Assembly: GCA_964388955.1 (NCBI GenBank) | Contig: CAYMCO010000020.1 | Span: 1-64,000, forward strand | DNA: 64,000 bases | From: CAYMCO01 sp964388955 | GTDB taxonomy: Bacteria; Chloroflexota; Anaerolineae; Anaerolineales; E44-bin32 | Direction: 5' to 3' | In this document: positions 25,523 through 34,646 of the stretch, one piece after another | How the letters are laid out: the number at the start of each line of letters is the position of its first letter | Position numbering within the stretch: position 1 is the first letter of the stretch | Notes under the pieces: model-generated | The model's input: the letters and a program-made list of their open reading frames with translations, nothing else | Told to the model about the DNA's origin: nothing | Databases searched by the model: none | Translations under genes and position numbers: made by a program

Positions 25523-26429
25523 CCTCAAGAAGCGGGTGGGCGAGTTCTATGATCAGGTAGGATGGCAGAAAGTGGACTCCGGCCACTACCAGAATGCGCG
25601 CTACGAGGACCTGCGGCCCGTTTCCAGCGAATACACCCATCGATGCCACATGCGCGTTCGGAAATACCTTCCGCCTGCAGGGCGATATTTCCTGGACTCG
25701 GGATCCGGCCCGATTCAATACCCTGAGTACCTGACCTACTCGAAAGGCTACGACTACAGGGTCTGCCTGGACATCTCCATTGTCGCCTTGAAGGACGCCC
25801 GCAACCGAATAGGTGGGCATGGGCTGTTTGTGGTCGGTGACGCCGCTCACCTTCCCTTCGCGCCGCAAGTATTCGGCGGCGCGGTCTCCCTGCACACCTT
25901 CCATCACCTGCCGCTGTCCGAGCAGAAGGTCGCCTATCATGAGATCTACCGTGTGATCGAAGAAGGTGGTGCCGCCGTGGTCGTCAACGGCTGGCGATCT
26001 TCCCCCCTGATGCGCCTCTTCGATCCGCTGATCAAGGGCCTGAAATGGGCCTACGTTTTCTACTGCAAGCTGCGCGGACGAGAGGCGCCTGCGCCTGGGG
26101 AGGAGTTGGTTGAAAAGGAGGCGCGATCCTGGGGCACATACGTGGAGAAGGCAGACGCAGCTTGGCTGGAGAAAGAGCTAGAAAGGAGAATTCCGCTGGA
26201 AATCTACACTTGGCGCAGCCTCAAGACGGGCTTTCTCCGGGCGCTGATTTATCCCAAGTTGGGAGGCAGATGGGTCCTGCGCATGATCTTCTGGCTGGAG
26301 GAGCGCTTTCCGCACTTCTTCGGCCGCTACGGGCAATATCCGCTGATCGTCGTTCGAAAGCCAGCCGGAAATGCAATAGGTAATGATCAGGTATCCGGCG
26401 GGGATCTTCGTCTGGGACGAGGTGTTTGA
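25512..26429 (+). CDS. SAM-dependent methyltransferase (class I)
   Basis: A 305-residue methyltransferase. The S-adenosylmethionine-binding core runs from YFLDSGSGPIQYPEYL (motif I), through VCLDISIVALKDAR, to VVGDAAHLPFAPQVFGGAV and HTFHHLPLSEQ. The C-terminal 120 residues have a basic, partly hydrophobic character and may contact membrane or acceptor. The GTG start overlaps the upstream transferase, and the stop overlaps the NeuB gene start (TGATG). In this context it could methylate a sugar of the polymer or cap the chain. The acceptor is unknown. Confidence 0.8.
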   Translation: MRADLKKRVGEFYDQVGWQKVDSGHYQNARYEDLRPVSSEYTHRCHMRVRKYLPPAGRYFLDSGSGPIQYPEYLTYSKGYDYRVCLDISIVALKDARNRIGGHGLFVVGDAAHLPFAPQVFGGAVSLHTFHHLPLSEQKVAYHEIYRVIEEGGAAVVVNGWRSSPLMRLFDPLIKGLKWAYVFYCKLRGREAPAPGEELVEKEARSWGTYVEKADAAWLEKELERRIPLEIYTWRSLKTGFLRALIYPKLGGRWVLRMIFWLEERFPHFFGRYGQYPLIVVRKPAGNAIGNDQVSGGDLRLGRGV

Positions 26430-27478
26430 TGGATCACTTCAAGATTGGGGAGCGGGCGGTTGGTGGGAAGGCACCGAGCCTTATCGTGGGAGAGGTCGCC
26501 CAGGCGCACGATGGCAGTCTGGGCATCGCGCATGCCTTCGTCGATGCGATTGCGGAAGCAGGGGCGGATGCCGTGAAATTCCAAACCCACATCGCAGTTG
26601 CGGAGAGCACCCCGGCGGAGGTATTCCGGGTGAAATTCAGCTTCGAAGATGCCACCCGCTACGAGTACTGGAAGCGCATGGAGTTCACCGAGGACCAATG
26701 GAGTGGCCTGGCAAGACACGCGCGCGAGAAAGGGTTGATCTTCCTGAGCTCCCCGTTCTCGGTGCAGGCGGTGGATCTCTTGCACCGGATCGGAATGCCC
26801 GCCTGGAAGATTCCCTCAGGCGAAGTGGGAACCACACCGATGTTCAACCGCATTGTCGAAACGGAACTGCCCATCCTGCTCTCCACGGGCATGAGCCCTT
26901 GGCAGGAGATAGACGATTGTGTGCGTGCCATACGGGCCCATGGTCTCCCTTTGCTGCTCTTCCAGTGCACGTCGGCCTATCCATGTCCGCCGGAACGGAT
27001 CGGGCTGAACGTAATCGATGAGCTGCGGAGCAAATATGGTTGTCCGGTTGGCCTCTCGGATCATTCGGGGAAGATCTATGCCGGTCTGGCGGCTGCAGCC
27101 CGAGGGGTAGACATGATCGAGGTGCACGTGACCTTGAGTCGGAAGATGTTTGGCCCCGATGTTCCGGCCTCACTCACACCAGAGGAGTTGGCTTCGCTGG
27201 TCGCCGGCGTGCGGGATATCGAGACCATGCTGGCCAGTCCGGTCGACAAGGATGAGACGGCCAGGGAAATGGGGTCCCTGCGGGAGATGTTCTTCAAGAG
27301 CATCGTCGCCGCTGAAGATCTGCCGGCGGGGACGGAGATCACCCGGGCGCAGTTGGCGGTCAAGAAGCCGGGGACGGGCATTCCGGCGAGCAGGCTGGAG
27401 AGCCTGTTGGGCTGCACCCTGAAGCGCGATGTGCGCAAAGACGAAATGATTCAGGAGGAAGATCTTCGATGTGGATAG
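26429..27478 (+). CDS. neuB: Nonulosonic acid synthase with SAF domain (NeuB type 1)
   Basis: NeuB-type synthases condense phosphoenolpyruvate with an N-acetylated hexose to form a nine-carbon acid such as N-acetylneuraminic or legionaminic acid. The TIM-barrel domain (residues about 1-270) contains ADAVKFQTHIA, WKIPSGEVGTTPMFNRI, LLSTGMSPWQEI, GLSDHSGKIY and EVHVTLSRKMFGPD. The C-terminal SAF domain (about 285-349) is present (KSIVAAEDLPAGTEI, then KPGTGIPASRLE). I chose the ATG overlapping the preceding TGA. NeuC and NeuA follow, so this is a complete set. The exact acid cannot be decided from sequence alone. Confidence 0.92.
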   Translation: MDHFKIGERAVGGKAPSLIVGEVAQAHDGSLGIAHAFVDAIAEAGADAVKFQTHIAVAESTPAEVFRVKFSFEDATRYEYWKRMEFTEDQWSGLARHAREKGLIFLSSPFSVQAVDLLHRIGMPAWKIPSGEVGTTPMFNRIVETELPILLSTGMSPWQEIDDCVRAIRAHGLPLLLFQCTSAYPCPPERIGLNVIDELRSKYGCPVGLSDHSGKIYAGLAAAARGVDMIEVHVTLSRKMFGPDVPASLTPEELASLVAGVRDIETMLASPVDKDETAREMGSLREMFFKSIVAAEDLPAGTEITRAQLAVKKPGTGIPASRLESLLGCTLKRDVRKDEMIQEEDLRCG

Positions 27479-27502
27479 CATCTGCTGGGCGGTCGGGCTG
27501 AG

Positions 27503-28657
27503 ATGGGACGCGATATCTGCGTGGCCGTGACGGCGCGTCCCAGTTATGCGCGCATTAAATCCGCGCTGCGGGCGGTGGAGGATCACCCCGGGTTGAACCT
27601 GAAGCTGGTGGTGGGGGCCTCAGCCCTTCTCCACCGCTACGGGGAAGCCATCGAATACATCCGCAAGGATGGCTTCGACGTAGCGGCGCGGGTCTACATG
27701 GTCGTCGAGGGGGAAAACCCGCTTGCCTCCGCCAAGTCCACCGGCCTGGGGCTCGTTGAGCTTTCCACCATATTCGACAATCTGCGTCCCGATGTGGTGG
27801 TCACAGTCGCGGATCGCTATGAGACGTTGGCGACGGCCGTGGCGGCCTCCTACATGAACATCCCCGTGGCCCACGTTCAAGGCGGCGAGATTACAGGTTC
27901 GATTGACGAGAAGGTGCGTCACGCGGTCACCAAGCTGGCCAACCTGCACTTTGTCTCCACGGAGCATGCCGCCGAGCGCGTGATCCGCATGGGGGAGGAT
28001 CCGGGCACGGTGTTCGTGACCGGCTGTCCCTCGATCGATCTCGCCGCCTCGATTTTGGATCGTCCAGACCTGGATTTCGACCCGCTGCAGAAATACGGCG
28101 GAGTGGGAGACTACTTCGATATCTCAGACGGGTATCTTGTGGTGATGCAGCATCCCGTTACGACGGAATACGAGCAAGCCTACCAGCAGGTGACGGAGAC
28201 GCTGCATGCCGTGCGCGGGGCGAAGTTGCCCACTTTCTGGTTCTGGCCCAATGTCGACGCCGGTGCGGATGGGACTTCAAAGGGCATTCGGGTGTTCCGC
28301 GAGCAAAACGTCGATACGAATTTCCATTTCTTCCGCAACATGTCACCGGAGGATTTTCTGCGCTTGATCTACAACAGTCTCGCAGTGGTCGGCAACTCAA
28401 GCGTCGGCATCCGTGAGAGCTCCTTCTTGGGAGTGCCGGTGATCAACATTGGCGATCGACAGCGCGGCCGCGAGCGCGGGCCGAACGTGGTCGACGTCGG
28501 GTATGATCGGGATGAGATATTGGCCGCCATCCGGGGGCAGGTGGAGCATGGCCGCTACCCGCGCAGCCAGATCTATGGAGATGGGAACGCGGGGGAGCGC
28601 ATTGCCGAACTGCTGGCCACGGTGCCGCTCTCGGTCGAGAAGCGGTTGGCATACTAG
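27503..28657 (+). CDS. neuC: UDP-N-acetylglucosamine 2-epimerase, hydrolysing (NeuC type)
   Basis: NeuC removes UDP and epimerises UDP-HexNAc to give ManNAc (or a bacillosamine-derived 6-deoxy analogue in legionaminic acid synthesis). The 384-residue GT-B-fold protein has VTARPSYARIKSAL at the N-terminus, VTVADRYETLATAVAASYMN, VAHVQGGEITGSIDEKVRHA and NSSVGIRESSFLGVPVINIG. All are typical of the hydrolysing 2-epimerase family. It lies between NeuB and NeuA, the order expected for CMP-nonulosonate synthesis, and is 25 bases behind NeuB. Confidence 0.92.
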   Translation: MGRDICVAVTARPSYARIKSALRAVEDHPGLNLKLVVGASALLHRYGEAIEYIRKDGFDVAARVYMVVEGENPLASAKSTGLGLVELSTIFDNLRPDVVVTVADRYETLATAVAASYMNIPVAHVQGGEITGSIDEKVRHAVTKLANLHFVSTEHAAERVIRMGEDPGTVFVTGCPSIDLAASILDRPDLDFDPLQKYGGVGDYFDISDGYLVVMQHPVTTEYEQAYQQVTETLHAVRGAKLPTFWFWPNVDAGADGTSKGIRVFREQNVDTNFHFFRNMSPEDFLRLIYNSLAVVGNSSVGIRESSFLGVPVINIGDRQRGRERGPNVVDVGYDRDEILAAIRGQVEHGRYPRSQIYGDGNAGERIAELLATVPLSVEKRLAY

Positions 28658-28839
28658 TGGCAGCCTACACCGGATCGACGTTTCGCTCGCCAGCGGCCGC
28701 ATGGGCACAGCATGCTGCGCCACCATCGGAGCGGCGCCGGTGATTGTCGACGGAAGCCCGGTGGATTGTTCGTGAGCAGGCTCTGCATCTGATTCCGCCA
28801 ACATGGAGGCAGGGCGGTCAGGAAGGAGATGAAAGGGTC

Positions 28840-29577
28840 GTGGAGGTCTTGGGAGTGGTGCCCGCTCGGGGAGGATCGAAAGGGGTCAGGCGTAAGAACC
28901 TGAAGCTGTTGGCGGGCGATCCGCTGATCCAATATACGTTCCGGGCTGCTGCGGGCAGCGGCCTGCTGACCCGCCTGATCGTCTCGACGGAGGACGATGA
29001 GATCGCGGCTTTTGCCCAGGACCAGGGGATTGAAGTCTTGCGCCGCCCAAGGCGATTGGCGGGCGACGATACCCCCATGCTGCCGGTGGTGCAGCACGCG
29101 CTGCAGGAGCTCCAGGAGCGAGAAGCGTACGAGCCGGAAATCGTGACTCTGCTGCAGCCCACGGCCCCGCTGCGGCGTCCAGAGCATATCGATGGAGCGC
29201 TGGCCTTATTGCGGGAAAAGGGCGCGAATTCCGTGGTGAGCGTATGCCGTGTGCCGGGTCACCACCATCCCGAATGGCAATTCACCCTGCGAGGGGATGG
29301 TGAACTGCAGTTGTGGAATGGCAGGCCGCTCGCGGACATCATCAGGCGGCGCCAAGAGCTGCGTCCGACCTATACTCGTAATGGCGCCGTCTATGCCGTC
29401 CGGACGATGATTCTCTTGCGTGATGGGACGTTCTATCCGCGGCCCTGTGTGGCATATGTGATGCCCGCCAGTGCCGGCGTCAACGTGGACAGCATGGCGG
29501 ATTTCGCCTTGGCCGAGTGGTGGCTTGAGCAGGGCCCGGTTGAGCACCGCGAAGCGGGGAAAGCTTCCGGGGGGTAG
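28840..29577 (+). CDS. neuA: CMP-nonulosonic acid cytidylyltransferase (NeuA 1)
   Basis: The enzyme activates a nonulosonic acid with CTP. The N-terminus VVPARGGSKGVRRKNLKLL is the nucleotide-binding P-loop-like motif. The strings LLQPTAPLRRPEHI and NGAVYAVRTMILLRDG follow. At 245 aa it is normal length for a single-domain enzyme. The open frame runs upstream, but conservation begins here. GTG 28840 has AAGGAG about eleven bases before it. It completes a neuB-neuC-neuA set. A phosphatase-fused homologue lies at 34640 and a more divergent one at 42038. Confidence 0.9.
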   Translation: MEVLGVVPARGGSKGVRRKNLKLLAGDPLIQYTFRAAAGSGLLTRLIVSTEDDEIAAFAQDQGIEVLRRPRRLAGDDTPMLPVVQHALQELQEREAYEPEIVTLLQPTAPLRRPEHIDGALALLREKGANSVVSVCRVPGHHHPEWQFTLRGDGELQLWNGRPLADIIRRRQELRPTYTRNGAVYAVRTMILLRDGTFYPRPCVAYVMPASAGVNVDSMADFALAEWWLEQGPVEHREAGKASGG

Positions 29578-29580
29578 GCC

Positions 29581-30552
29581 ATGCCCTTGATCACGATTTT
29601 CAGCGCCCCGAAGTCTTTTGCAGACCCGCTCATCGCCACGATCCAGCGGAATGCGATCCGCTCGTGGACCGAGCTCGGAAGCCAGGTGGAAATCCTGCTG
29701 GTGGGGGATGAGCCCGGAATGGTGGAGGCTGCGGGATCGCTGGGCGTCCGGCACCTGCCCGGCGTGGAGTGCAACGAATGGGGCACCCCGCTGGTGCGAT
29801 CCATCTTCTCTCGAGCGCGGGCTGTGAGCGCCACCCCCTTGCTGGCAATTGTGAACGCGGATATCGTGCTCTTCGATGACTTCCTACAAGCGGCCAGGCA
29901 GGTATCTGAGAAGGCGGAGGATTTCTTGGTCTTCGGCCGTCGGCACGGATTGGACATCGAACGCGAGATCGATTTTCAGCCTGGTTGGCAAGAGCGTCTG
30001 CGGGGCCAGGTCCGGGAGCAGGGACAGCTCCATCCCATTTTCAGCATCGACTATTTCATCTTCGGACGCCGGCAGTACCAGGATATGCCGAACTTTGTGA
30101 TCGGACGGCCGCAGTGGGACAACTGGATGATCTACCACGCCCGCAAGCAAGGCTGGTTGGTGGTCGATGCGACGCCCTCGGTGTTGGCCATCCATCAGAA
30201 CCATGATTACCGGCATCTGCCTGGGGGAAAGCCGCCGCATGGTTTGGAAGAGGGCAAGCGCAACCGGAAGATTGCCGGGGGGGTGCGAACCCGCTTTCTC
30301 ATACTGGACGCTGAGTGGGTACTGGACGGCGGGATGCTGCGTAGGCCGAAGTTCTCCATGGAGCGTTCCCTGCGGAAGCTTGAGCTTGCGCTCATGAAGC
30401 GCCCTGACAACCGGTTCGCAGCGCACAGCCTGCCGTATGTGCGCCGATTGCGCCGTATCGCGGGGGATCCGCTCCCGACGGATGGGGCTCAGTGGGGCGC
30501 CGGTGCCAGGCGCAAGCGTGAAGGGGACGCCGAGGAGGATCAGGAGGGATGA
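29581..30552 (+). CDS. GT-A-like glycosyltransferase, uncharacterised family
   Basis: A 323-residue protein with the look of a GT-A transferase. It starts ITIFSAPKSFADPLIATIQR and has ARAVSATPLLAIVNADIVLF, where NAD-I may be the metal-binding DXD equivalent. Later come IDYFIFGRRQYQDMP, WDNWMIYHARKQGW and HQNHDYRHLPGG. Similar proteins occur in bacterial and viral glycan clusters, but I cannot name a tested activity. It directly follows neuA and overlaps the next GT2 gene by four bases (ATGA), so the two are coupled. The basic C-terminal tail (KRKREGD-like) is unusual. Confidence 0.6.
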   Translation: MPLITIFSAPKSFADPLIATIQRNAIRSWTELGSQVEILLVGDEPGMVEAAGSLGVRHLPGVECNEWGTPLVRSIFSRARAVSATPLLAIVNADIVLFDDFLQAARQVSEKAEDFLVFGRRHGLDIEREIDFQPGWQERLRGQVREQGQLHPIFSIDYFIFGRRQYQDMPNFVIGRPQWDNWMIYHARKQGWLVVDATPSVLAIHQNHDYRHLPGGKPPHGLEEGKRNRKIAGGVRTRFLILDAEWVLDGGMLRRPKFSMERSLRKLELALMKRPDNRFAAHSLPYVRRLRRIAGDPLPTDGAQWGAGARRKREGDAEEDQEG

Positions 30553-31604
30553 CCCGGATAGGCATGAATCCGGCGCGCGATAGGATGGGCGATTATCGGC
30601 CCGCACGTGTGACGGTGAGCGTCCTCGCCTGCGTTCCATATCTGGAGGGCTATTTCAAACGCCGTTGGGATCTGCTGCGGCTGTGCATTGGAAGCATCCT
30701 GGCGAACACCCGTGAACCCTACGACTTGCTGGTCTTCGACAACGGCAGCTGCGAGCCGGTCAGTTCGTACCTGCAATCCATGTTGGCGGCTGGGCAGATC
30801 CACTACTTGATGTCGGCCAGCCAGAATATCGGCAAGATCGGCGCCTTCAAGGTGATGTTCCCGGCCGCGCCCGGTGAGATCATCGCCTACTGCGATGACG
30901 ATATATTTTTCTATCCCGGCTGGCTCCCCGCACACCTGGACCTGTTGGATCGCTTTCCGCATGTGGGTGCCGTGAGTGGCAGCCCCATACGAGATATGTT
31001 CGGTCATGGAATTGAGAGCAACCTGCGCTTTGCCGAGGAGGACCCAGATACCCGGTTGGCCCGCGGCCACACCATCCCTCTTGAGTGGGAGATGGACTGG
31101 GCCGAGTCCTACGGGCGGGACGAGGAGCTTCACCGCCAGTGGGTGAATCAGACCGAGGATATCGTCCTTGAGAGGCAGGGGGTGAAAGCCTACGCGGCTG
31201 CCAACCACAACCAGTTCGTGTCACCCAAGGCTGCCCTCTTGGATGTGCTGCCGGAGGGCTGGAGCGGACGCTTGATGGGGGGGATGGTTGAGCTCGACAA
31301 CCGGATGGATGCGAAGGGATATCTTCGCTTGTCCACCATCGGACGTACAGCAAAGCATATGGGCAATCTGGCCACGCCTGAACTGGTGGCCGAAGCGCGC
31401 GAGTTGAATGTAGATGTGGAGGGGGTGCGAGGCATGCGGATTAGCGAGCCGAGGAGGAACCTGTTCTCCCGGCTTCTCGACTGGAAACCCGTTCACTGGC
31501 TGTTATATGGTCTCTACAATCGGCTTTTCTGGTTGCTCAGCCAGCAATCCGGCGAGTGGTTGAAGGTGAACAGACCGGATCGAGGGGACGGCCGTGGAGG
31601 ATAG
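30549..31604 (+). CDS. Glycosyltransferase family 2
   Basis: A 351-residue GT-A glycosyltransferase. It has VSVLACVPYLEGYF, the donor-binding LLVFDNGSCEPVSSYLQ and the acidic IIAYCDDDIFFYPGWL, which holds the DDD metal-binding motif. The middle and C-terminal parts (about 170-350) contain a long hydrophilic region and a short hydrophobic stretch near the end, NRLFWLLSQQ. It is coupled to the upstream gene. The role is inferred to be sugar addition to the locus polymer, with donor unknown. Confidence 0.8.
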   Translation: MTRIGMNPARDRMGDYRPARVTVSVLACVPYLEGYFKRRWDLLRLCIGSILANTREPYDLLVFDNGSCEPVSSYLQSMLAAGQIHYLMSASQNIGKIGAFKVMFPAAPGEIIAYCDDDIFFYPGWLPAHLDLLDRFPHVGAVSGSPIRDMFGHGIESNLRFAEEDPDTRLARGHTIPLEWEMDWAESYGRDEELHRQWVNQTEDIVLERQGVKAYAAANHNQFVSPKAALLDVLPEGWSGRLMGGMVELDNRMDAKGYLRLSTIGRTAKHMGNLATPELVAEARELNVDVEGVRGMRISEPRRNLFSRLLDWKPVHWLLYGLYNRLFWLLSQQSGEWLKVNRPDRGDGRGG

Positions 31605-31768
31605 ATGCCCGGCTTCGATGGGGACGGCACCTTTCTGGCGCTGCCGTTGGAGCGGAGGCCTCGCTCCTGGCGGCGAGCGCCAGGCGGAGTCTGGGAGCAT
31701 GGATTCGGGTTGGCGGCGGACCCACGAGGCGCCGTGGGCACCGACGCAAGCTTGCACGGGAGCGCGTG

Positions 31769-32794
31769 ATGCCTGACTTGACAGGGAGGCTGAAGCACCG
31801 CCTCCGGCGGGCACTGACGGGCGACCTGGCCGGCCTGGGTGAAGGCCCCAAACCCCTGGGGGAGGCTGACCTGGAAGGGATCAAGGCGTTCTTCCCGCGC
31901 CCAAAGTTCTTCATCTCAGGCCATGCCAGGTCGGGGACAACACTGCTGGCACGGCTTACCTGCCTGCACCCTGAGGTGCACTGCAATTGGCAGGGACACT
32001 TCTTCAGCCGCCGGGGCCCGCTGCCTTACCTGACGGCCCCAGGGATTGAGGCCTGGTTCGGCGCCGCCAGCAATCGCTGGAGCGCGGAGGGGGAGAACCC
32101 CGCGCTCCTGGCGCGACTGCTATGTGATTTTCTGATGGAGCGCCAAGCGGTAGCGGAGGGCAAAGGGATCGTAGGGGATAAGACGCCGCATGAGGACGGG
32201 GCGGCCGCCATGGAATGGATGCACGCCCTCTACCCTGACGCCAGCATCGTGTATATCGTCCGCGATGGCAGGGATGTGCTGGTCTCCAAACGCATCCAGG
32301 CCTTCATCGATCACCCCGAGTACTTGAATCGCCATGATCTGGCCATCCGGGAGTCCTTGCAGGCGCAGAGGGGCGCGTATCTGGCCGAAGGCCGCTCGAT
32401 CTTCACCTCCAAGGCGTTGGAGGACTTGTCGCGCAAATGGGCGCGCGATGTGGCGGAGTGCCATCGGGCCGGGAAGGCGCTCTACGGGGACCGCTATTAT
32501 GCCCTGCGGTATGAGGATCTGTTGACGGATCCCGGCGGAAGCATGCGTTCGGTGTGGTCCCACCTCGGCGCTCGGGCGCCGGGGGCCGGTGTGTTGGGAC
32601 GCGTCGAGGCTGAGTTGAATCGAAACCCCGCCTCCGAGTGGCACGCCCAAGCGGCGCCGGACCTCGTAGGAGGGCTGCCGAGGGGCACCCCCGGTGGGTG
32701 GCGGCAAGTACTCAACCCGCGGGATCGGGAGACCATCGAGCGGATCGCTGGTGATACGCTGCTAGAATGGGGCTATCTGGGGGAGGAGCGCTGA
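31769..32794 (+). CDS. Sulfotransferase (PAPS-dependent)
   Basis: Sulfotransferases move sulfate from PAPS to a hydroxyl or amino group, here probably of a glycan. The protein (341 aa) has the 5'-phosphosulfate-binding loop FFISGHARSGTTLLARLTCL and the 3'-phosphate-binding segment SIVYIVRDGRDVLVSKRI. YYALRYEDLLTDP, typical for the family, follows. I chose ATG 31769 (GTG 31766 just before is possible), because the open frame upstream has no conserved sequence. The acceptor is unknown. It matches the PAPS-making genes at 48026-51855 and a second sulfotransferase at 38460. Confidence 0.86.
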   Translation: MPDLTGRLKHRLRRALTGDLAGLGEGPKPLGEADLEGIKAFFPRPKFFISGHARSGTTLLARLTCLHPEVHCNWQGHFFSRRGPLPYLTAPGIEAWFGAASNRWSAEGENPALLARLLCDFLMERQAVAEGKGIVGDKTPHEDGAAAMEWMHALYPDASIVYIVRDGRDVLVSKRIQAFIDHPEYLNRHDLAIRESLQAQRGAYLAEGRSIFTSKALEDLSRKWARDVAECHRAGKALYGDRYYALRYEDLLTDPGGSMRSVWSHLGARAPGAGVLGRVEAELNRNPASEWHAQAAPDLVGGLPRGTPGGWRQVLNPRDRETIERIAGDTLLEWGYLGEER

Positions 32795-32797
32795 GCG

Positions 32798-33829
32798 ATG
32801 CGCTTTCTTATCTGCGGGTGGGGTTCCATCGGCCGCCGGCATCTGGGCAACCTGCGGCGGCTGGGCCAGGGCGATGTGGTCTTCTTGAGAAGCGGGAAAA
32901 GCACGCTGCCGGAGGGGGATTTGCCCGATCTGCCCGCAGAGCGAGACATCTCCCATGCCCTGAACCGTTGGCATCCGGACGCGGCCCTGATCACGAACCC
33001 CACCGCACTGCACATGGAGGTCGCCATCCCGGCGGCGCGGGCGGGCTGTCACTTGTTCTTGGAAAAGCCCATATCGCATAACATGGAGAGGGTGGCTCTC
33101 CTGCGAGGGATCGTGGAAGGGAGTGGCCTTAAGGTGCTGGTGGGCTTTCAATATCGATATCATCCCAGCCTGCGAAAGGTGAAGGCATGGCTGGAGCGGG
33201 GGGAGATCGGCCGGCCCGTCCGCGCCCAGGCACATTGGGGCGAATACCTGCCCGGCTGGCATCCATGGGAGGATTATCGCCGTTCCTACAGCGCAAGGGC
33301 GGAATTGGGGGGAGGCGCCCTGCTCACCCTTTGCCACCCGTTCGATTATATGCGGTGGTTCATGGGGGAGGTCGTGGGGATGTGCGCGAAAACCGGCCGC
33401 CTCAGCGATTTGAAGCTGGATGTGGATGACACTGCGGACGCCCTGCTCACGTTTCAGGACGGTTCAATTGGGCACGTGCATGTGGATTACAATCAACGCC
33501 CACCGAGGCATTGGCTGGAGATCACGGGGACCGGAGGCACGATCCGATGGGATCAGGAGTCCGGGGATGCGCAGCTATGGACGGCGAGTGCGGGGGAATG
33601 GGAGACCTTTCACCCCCCCATAGGATACGATCGAGACCGCATGTTCTTGGATGAGATGCGCCATTTCCTGCAGGTCGTGGAAGGAAAGACGGATCCGATT
33701 TGCACTCTCGAGGATGGGGTGAAGGCGCTGGAGATTGTCCTCGCCGCTCAGCGATCGGCGCGGGAGGGGCGGGAGGTCCGGCTTCCTAAGGACGAGACGA
33801 AAAGGAGTGCAGCGCTGGATGAAGGATGA
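32798..33829 (+). CDS. Gfo/Idh/MocA family oxidoreductase
   Basis: An NAD(P)-dependent sugar dehydrogenase or reductase of 343 residues. The Rossmann part opens with FLICGWGSIGRRHLGNLRRL and has PTALHMEVAIPAARAGCHLF and EKPISHN with the conserved lysine. The C-terminal substrate domain begins near FQYRYHPSLRKVKAWLE and includes the DYMRWFMGE segment. It overlaps the SDR gene by 11 bases. Gfo/Idh, SDR, cytidylyltransferase and NeuB in a row is a set seen in bacterial nonulosonate clusters. A step that alters the acid or its precursor is the likely role. Confidence 0.85.
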   Translation: MRFLICGWGSIGRRHLGNLRRLGQGDVVFLRSGKSTLPEGDLPDLPAERDISHALNRWHPDAALITNPTALHMEVAIPAARAGCHLFLEKPISHNMERVALLRGIVEGSGLKVLVGFQYRYHPSLRKVKAWLERGEIGRPVRAQAHWGEYLPGWHPWEDYRRSYSARAELGGGALLTLCHPFDYMRWFMGEVVGMCAKTGRLSDLKLDVDDTADALLTFQDGSIGHVHVDYNQRPPRHWLEITGTGGTIRWDQESGDAQLWTASAGEWETFHPPIGYDRDRMFLDEMRHFLQVVEGKTDPICTLEDGVKALEIVLAAQRSAREGREVRLPKDETKRSAALDEG

Positions 33830-34646
33830 TCCTTTGCGCAAGTTCAGATTGGACGGGCGGGTGGTGATCATCAGTGGCGGCGCAGGCCTGCTGGGGAGCG
33901 AATACTGCCATACGCTCGCAGCCGCAGGGGCGCACGTTGTGGTGGCCGATATCGACGCTGAAAGAGCGGATTCCCTCGCGCGTGCGGTCACCGCGGAGAG
34001 CGACTTCCAGGCTGTGGGCATAGGGACCGATGTTTCCTCCGCTGCGTCCGTGAGGGCAATGGTGGACACGACGTTTGACTCATTCGGCCGGGTGGATGCG
34101 CTGGTGAACAACGCCGCGATCGATCCGAAGTTCGATCGGGATCATGCGGGGGAGCACACCAATCGCTTTGAGGATTTCCCGCATCCCGCCTGGCGGGAAT
34201 CGATGGAGGTGAACGTCACCGGCATGTTTCTGTGCGCGCAAGCCGTCTCGAAGCCCATGCTGGATGCAGGAGGGGGCAACATCGTGAATATCTCCTCCAC
34301 CTATGGAGTAGTTGGCCCGGACCAGAGGCTGTACCGACGTGAAGGGGAGACACCGGTCTATAAGCCCGTGTCATACACGGTCTCCAAGGCCGCCGCCCAC
34401 GGGCTAACCCGCTACTTGGCGACCTACTTCGCGGGCACCGGAATCCGGGTGAACACACTCACCCCCGGTGGGGTCTTCTCCGGGCATGATGACGAGTTCG
34501 TGCGGCGCTACTCCGATAGGACAGTGCTTGGGCGCATGGCGCGAGCGGACGAGATCGCCTCGGCCTTGCTGTTCTTGATCTCGGACGCTTCCTCCTACAT
34601 GACGGGCGCCAATTTGGTGGTCGATGGGGGGTGGACGGCGTGGTAG
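33819..34646 (+). CDS. Short-chain dehydrogenase/reductase (PtmA-like)
   Basis: A 275-residue SDR. It shows VVIISGGAGLLGSEYCHTLA with the glycine motif, NNAAIDPKF, serines in VNISSTYGVVGPDQRLY and the catalytic YTVSKAAAHGLTRYLAT. The ending LVVDGGWTAW is typical. It resembles PtmA, an SDR of flagellin legionaminate clusters whose exact role is unsettled. The ATG overlaps the Gfo/Idh gene, and the stop overlaps the cytidylyltransferase-phosphatase gene, so the three are probably co-translated. The substrate is a guess: a nonulosonate or its hexose precursor. Confidence 0.83.
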   Translation: MKDDPLRKFRLDGRVVIISGGAGLLGSEYCHTLAAAGAHVVVADIDAERADSLARAVTAESDFQAVGIGTDVSSAASVRAMVDTTFDSFGRVDALVNNAAIDPKFDRDHAGEHTNRFEDFPHPAWRESMEVNVTGMFLCAQAVSKPMLDAGGGNIVNISSTYGVVGPDQRLYRREGETPVYKPVSYTVSKAAAHGLTRYLATYFAGTGIRVNTLTPGGVFSGHDDEFVRRYSDRTVLGRMARADEIASALLFLISDASSYMTGANLVVDGGWTAW